Source: Bog-756 sp963756515 (GTDB taxonomy: Bacteria > Actinomycetota > Acidimicrobiia > Acidimicrobiales > RAAP-2). From it: a stretch of DNA of 64,000 nucleotides. The stretch covers positions 1 through 64,000 of the forward strand of contig CAVWNV010000009.1 of the NCBI GenBank assembly GCA_963756515.1. Reading direction: 5' to 3'. Under the pieces are notes generated by a model, which saw only the letters and a list, made by a program, of their open reading frames with translations, ran no database searches and had not been told where the DNA came from. A program made the position numbers and the translations under genes. Positions 61,392 through 64,000 of the stretch are shown here, piece by piece. Each line of letters begins with the position of its first letter. Position 1 is the stretch's first letter.

Positions 61392-61437
61392 CGGCCCATG
61401 GTAGGGACGTGACCGTCGGCCGGTCGGGGATGACCGG

Positions 61438-62482
61438 TCACGTGCCGTCCGGCCCCTCGCCGTCGCGGGAGTCGCCCAGGCCCTGGGGATGATCGGAACG
61501 CCGTCGCCGGCGATCGGTCGGCGGTCTCGTGCCACCGGATCCCGGGCCGGCGCCCCTACCGTCCGCTCCGGTGCCCGGTCGGTCCTCCCGGTCGGTGTCG
61601 TCCTCTGGCCACTCGTTCCGCCGCTGTCGGGACTGACGACGGTCGACCCTCTCGAACTGACGCTCGACGTCGGCCCACACCAGGGGTTCGTCGCGGGCCA
61701 GCTCCTCCTCGGTCACCGGGGCCCGGGCCAGGACCACGGCTCCGACGATCAACAGCACCAGCAGCATCGAGACCTTCGAGACGATGCCGGCGATCTGCTG
61801 GTCGTTGAGGGGCCTCAGCCCCACGGCGGCATGCGAGTGGGCGAAGGTGGCGTAGAGGGGGTGGGCCGAGAAGATGAGGATGAAGGAGAGGAATGCCGGC
61901 ACCACGGCTTGGGCCACCAGGTAGCCGAACCGGACCACCGGCCTCAGTCGGAGGATCCCCGGGACCCGCCCGAGCACCGGCATCCACAGGATGAGGCCGG
62001 CCACCACGATGACGATGTCCACCAGCCCGCGCACCACCAGTGACGATGCCTGGGCCCGTACCAACTTCGGCATCATCGAGCCCACCACCAACACGGTGAC
62101 GACCGCAATGGCGACGGGTGGTCGCTGGAGACGCAGGAGGACGGTGTCGACGATCCGGGGTCGGGTCAGCCACTGGACGACGTCGTAGGGGAGCCCCAAC
62201 AGGAGCAGTGGGGAGGCCAGCAGCAGGAGGAGCAGTCGCTGGACCACCAGGGCGGTGAGGGACCAGTGCGCGGCCACGTTGGCCACCGGCCAGGTCAGGG
62301 CCACCACCGCCGTCACCCAGGCGCCGCCGAACGCCATCATCTGCCGTCGCGTCCACGGGATGGGGCGCTCGCTCCTGCGCTCCAGCCGGCGGTGGTCCGA
62401 GAACGACCAGCGCACCGAGCGCCACCAGTGCGCCCCACGTGACCAGATGGGGATCCCACGCGTAGGGACCGGCGGTGGCCAT
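61438..62482 (-). pseudogene. ctaG: CtaG-type cytochrome c oxidase assembly factor, single frameshift
   Basis: A polytopic membrane protein of the caa3-type oxidase assembly (CtaG_Cox) family. The first helix region MATAGPYAWDPHLVTWGALVALGALVVLG is in one frame; after about 62393 the rest, from HRRLERRSERPIPWTRRQMMAFGGAWVTAVVALTWPVANVAAHWSLT to FSAHPLYATFAHS, is in another. Removing one C from GGACCACC joins them as VLGHRR, so this is probably a sequence error. A charged Arg/Asp/Gly-rich C-terminal tail of about 90 residues is unusual. The protein would insert copper or help mature the terminal oxidase. Confidence 0.82.
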
Positions 62483-62523
62483 CACGATCGGCACCGGTCC
62501 CACCTCGCCCTAGATTGACCCCG

Positions 62524-63525
62524 ATGCAACGTCTCGATCGGCTGGAGCGGGTCACCGACCTGCTGTTGGTGCTGCTCGACGCGCCGCGGCCGCTGAGCTT
62601 GCGCGAGATCGCCAACCGGGTGCCCGGCTACCCCGACACCCACGGGGCGCGCCGCCAGGCCTTCGAGCGGGACAAGCGGCTCCTCCGTGACGAGGGGGTG
62701 CCGGTACTGGTGGTGCCCATCGACGGCGAGGACCAGCTGGGGTACCGGGTCGACCCCGACGCCTACTACCTTCCCGACCTCGGTCTGGAGGTAGAGGAGC
62801 AGGCCGCACTGAACTTGGCCGTGGCCGGCGTTCACCTGGGTGAGCCTATCGGCCGCGCCGCGCTCTCGAAATTGGGTGCCGGGGGCGATCCGACCCTGCG
62901 CTCGGCCACCTCGCCGCTCGTCGATCTGCCCCCTATGGAAGGTCTGCCGGCCCTGCCGGCCCTGTTCGACGCCGTGCGCCTGGGGGCGGTGGCCCGGTTC
63001 GACTATCGGGGCCAGGAACGGGAGGTCGATGTGGCCGGCCTCCGGTTCCGCACCGGGCACTGGTACCTGGTCGGCTTCGATCGTGGCCGGGGTGAGGCCC
63101 GCACCTTCCGGGTGGACCGGGTGGACGGCCGGCCCGACGTGGGTGCGCCCGGGTCGGCCCGGGTGCCGGACGGGTTCGACGTCGATCTGACCTTCGCCCG
63201 CGACCCGTGGCAGTTCGGCTCGGGGGAGGCGGTCGAGGTGGATGTGCTCGTGGACGGGGCCGAGTCCGGTCGGGTCGTCGCCGAACTGGGCGAAGAGGCT
63301 GTGGCCGAGCGGCGTGATGACGGTGCGGTGGTGGTCCGGCTGTCGGTGTCCGACGTGGGGGCGCTGGTGCTGTGGGTGCTCGACCTCCTCGATCACGCCG
63401 AAGTCCTCCGACCCGAATCGGTGCGGGCGGCCGTGGTCGAGCGCCTCGAGGCCTCCGTGGCCGCGGCCGGATCCGACCCGGCCGGCTCGACTCCATCGGC
63501 CCGGCCGGCCCGCTCGCGTCGATGA
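62524..63525 (+). CDS. pafB: WYL-domain transcriptional regulator PafB
   Basis: A 333-residue regulator with an N-terminal winged HTH (QRLDRLERVTDLLLVLLDAPRPLSLREIANRVPGYP) and a WYL domain (ARFDYRGQEREVDVAGLRFRTGHWYLVGFDRGRGEARTFRVDRV), then the WCX C-terminal extension. With PafC it forms the actinobacterial activator of the RecA-independent DNA damage response. ATG 62524 is seven bases after a TAGATT -10, so the message is probably leaderless. Its stop overlaps the pafC start. The usual proteasome neighbours would lie outside the window, if present. Confidence 0.9.
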   Translation: MQRLDRLERVTDLLLVLLDAPRPLSLREIANRVPGYPDTHGARRQAFERDKRLLRDEGVPVLVVPIDGEDQLGYRVDPDAYYLPDLGLEVEEQAALNLAVAGVHLGEPIGRAALSKLGAGGDPTLRSATSPLVDLPPMEGLPALPALFDAVRLGAVARFDYRGQEREVDVAGLRFRTGHWYLVGFDRGRGEARTFRVDRVDGRPDVGAPGSARVPDGFDVDLTFARDPWQFGSGEAVEVDVLVDGAESGRVVAELGEEAVAERRDDGAVVVRLSVSDVGALVLWVLDLLDHAEVLRPESVRAAVVERLEASVAAAGSDPAGSTPSARPARSRR

Positions 63526-64000
63526 CCGTCCTGGTCGGGACGGGCGCCCGCCTCCGCCGACTCCTGGCCATCCTGGCCTGGCTGGCCCAGGTCGGTGAGG
63601 CCCGCATCGACGACGTGGCCGAGCGCTTCGAACTGACGCCGGCCGAGTTGGTGACCGAGTTGGAGATGGCCGCCTGTTGCGGGGTCCCTCCCTATACCCC
63701 CGATCAGCTCATGGAGATCGTGGTCACCGACACGTCGGTGTCCATTCGGGTCGGCACCGCGCTGGCCCGGCCCCGACGGCTCAGCCCGTCGGAGGGGTTC
63801 GCCCTGGCCACGTCGGCCCGGGCCCTGCTGGCCGTGGCCGGCAGTGATGAGGACGGCGCCCTGTCACAGGCCCTGGTCAAGTTGGATCGGGCCCTCGGGG
63901 GCCAGGAGGTGGAGGTGGAGTTGGACGCCCCGGCGCTCCTGCCGCTGGTGCGCCAGGCGGTGGCCGACCACCGGCGCCTGGCCGTCACCTACTACTCCGC
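63522..64000 (+). CDS. pafC: WYL-domain regulator PafC, 5' part
   Basis: The gene runs off the right edge; 159 codons are visible. It starts MTVLVGTGARLRRLLAILAWLAQVGEARIDDVAERFELTPAELVTELEMAACCGVPPYTPDQLMEI, a DeoR-like HTH followed by the conserved G-x-P-P-Y-T-P-D segment of PafC, and RPRRLSPSEGFALATSARALL; the WYL domain begins at LAVTYYS. The ATG overlaps the pafB stop (ATGA), so both subunits of the heterodimer are made together. Confidence 0.9.
   Translation, partial: MTVLVGTGARLRRLLAILAWLAQVGEARIDDVAERFELTPAELVTELEMAACCGVPPYTPDQLMEIVVTDTSVSIRVGTALARPRRLSPSEGFALATSARALLAVAGSDEDGALSQALVKLDRALGGQEVEVELDAPALLPLVRQAVADHRRLAVTYYS

Overview
The window looks like a chromosomal segment of a high-GC actinobacterium. 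The pafB-pafC pair, a CtaG-type oxidase assembly factor, many apparently leaderless genes, KstR-like boxes and a type IV pilus locus with a fused PilM-PilN together suggest the class Acidimicrobiia. That placement is an inference from gene content, not a phylogenetic result. There are no rRNA or tRNA genes, CRISPR arrays, insertion sequences or phage genes.

Layout. (1) 1-2.3 kb: the left edge carries a beta-propeller gene remnant and an acyl-CoA synthetase, both broken by many single-base frameshifts, probably poor sequence at a contig end. (2) 2.5-9.4 kb: a luciferase-like monooxygenase behind a KstR-like box, a VOC protein, an SGNH lipoprotein, a cyclic-nucleotide-binding protein, a DUF71-type ATPase, proS and an HSL-family esterase. 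(3) 9.5-30.3 kb: a catabolic island. A leftward operon encodes a Rieske oxygenase, SnoaL-like protein, P450, class II aldolase, ABM monooxygenase and TetR. It is divergent from a Baeyer-Villiger monooxygenase. Then come a cyclase, an amidohydrolase, three SDRs, an acyl-CoA dehydrogenase, a fused E1 alpha/beta dehydrogenase, a second TetR, an acyl-CoA synthetase, a DapB-like protein and an isochorismatase-fold protein. Three divergent promoters in this island share a near-palindromic operator built from ACCG/CGGT half-sites, so much of the island looks like one TetR regulon. The enzymes fit oxygenation of a cyclic or polycyclic compound, Baeyer-Villiger ring opening, hydrolysis and CoA-dependent beta-oxidation; the substrate cannot be read from sequence. 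(4) 30.3-41.6 kb: a FadD19-like acyl-CoA synthetase with a second KstR-like box, dxs, an AIM24-family protein, a frameshifted YceI protein, a DUF7064-like/phosphotransferase pair, a FlK-like thioesterase and tldD-tldE.

(5) 41.7-59.9 kb: a type IV pilus region in two blocks. The leftward block is pilT1, a pilM-pilN fusion and pilO. The rightward block is pilB, a second pilT carrying an extra N-terminal domain, pilC and two prepilin genes whose mature parts are almost identical while their leaders differ. Between the blocks lie fmdB (behind a CIRCE-like element), moaC, a small unknown gene, a NarL-type histidine kinase and regulator, and a prepilin-peptidase homologue that appears to lack both catalytic aspartates. 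A multi-pass membrane protein follows. (6) 60-64 kb: an acyl-CoA carboxylase-type carboxyltransferase, a frameshifted ctaG, pafB and the start of pafC.

Single-base frameshifts in otherwise well conserved genes (near 26.31, 35.93 and 62.39 kb, and densely below 1.3 kb) most likely reflect sequence errors.
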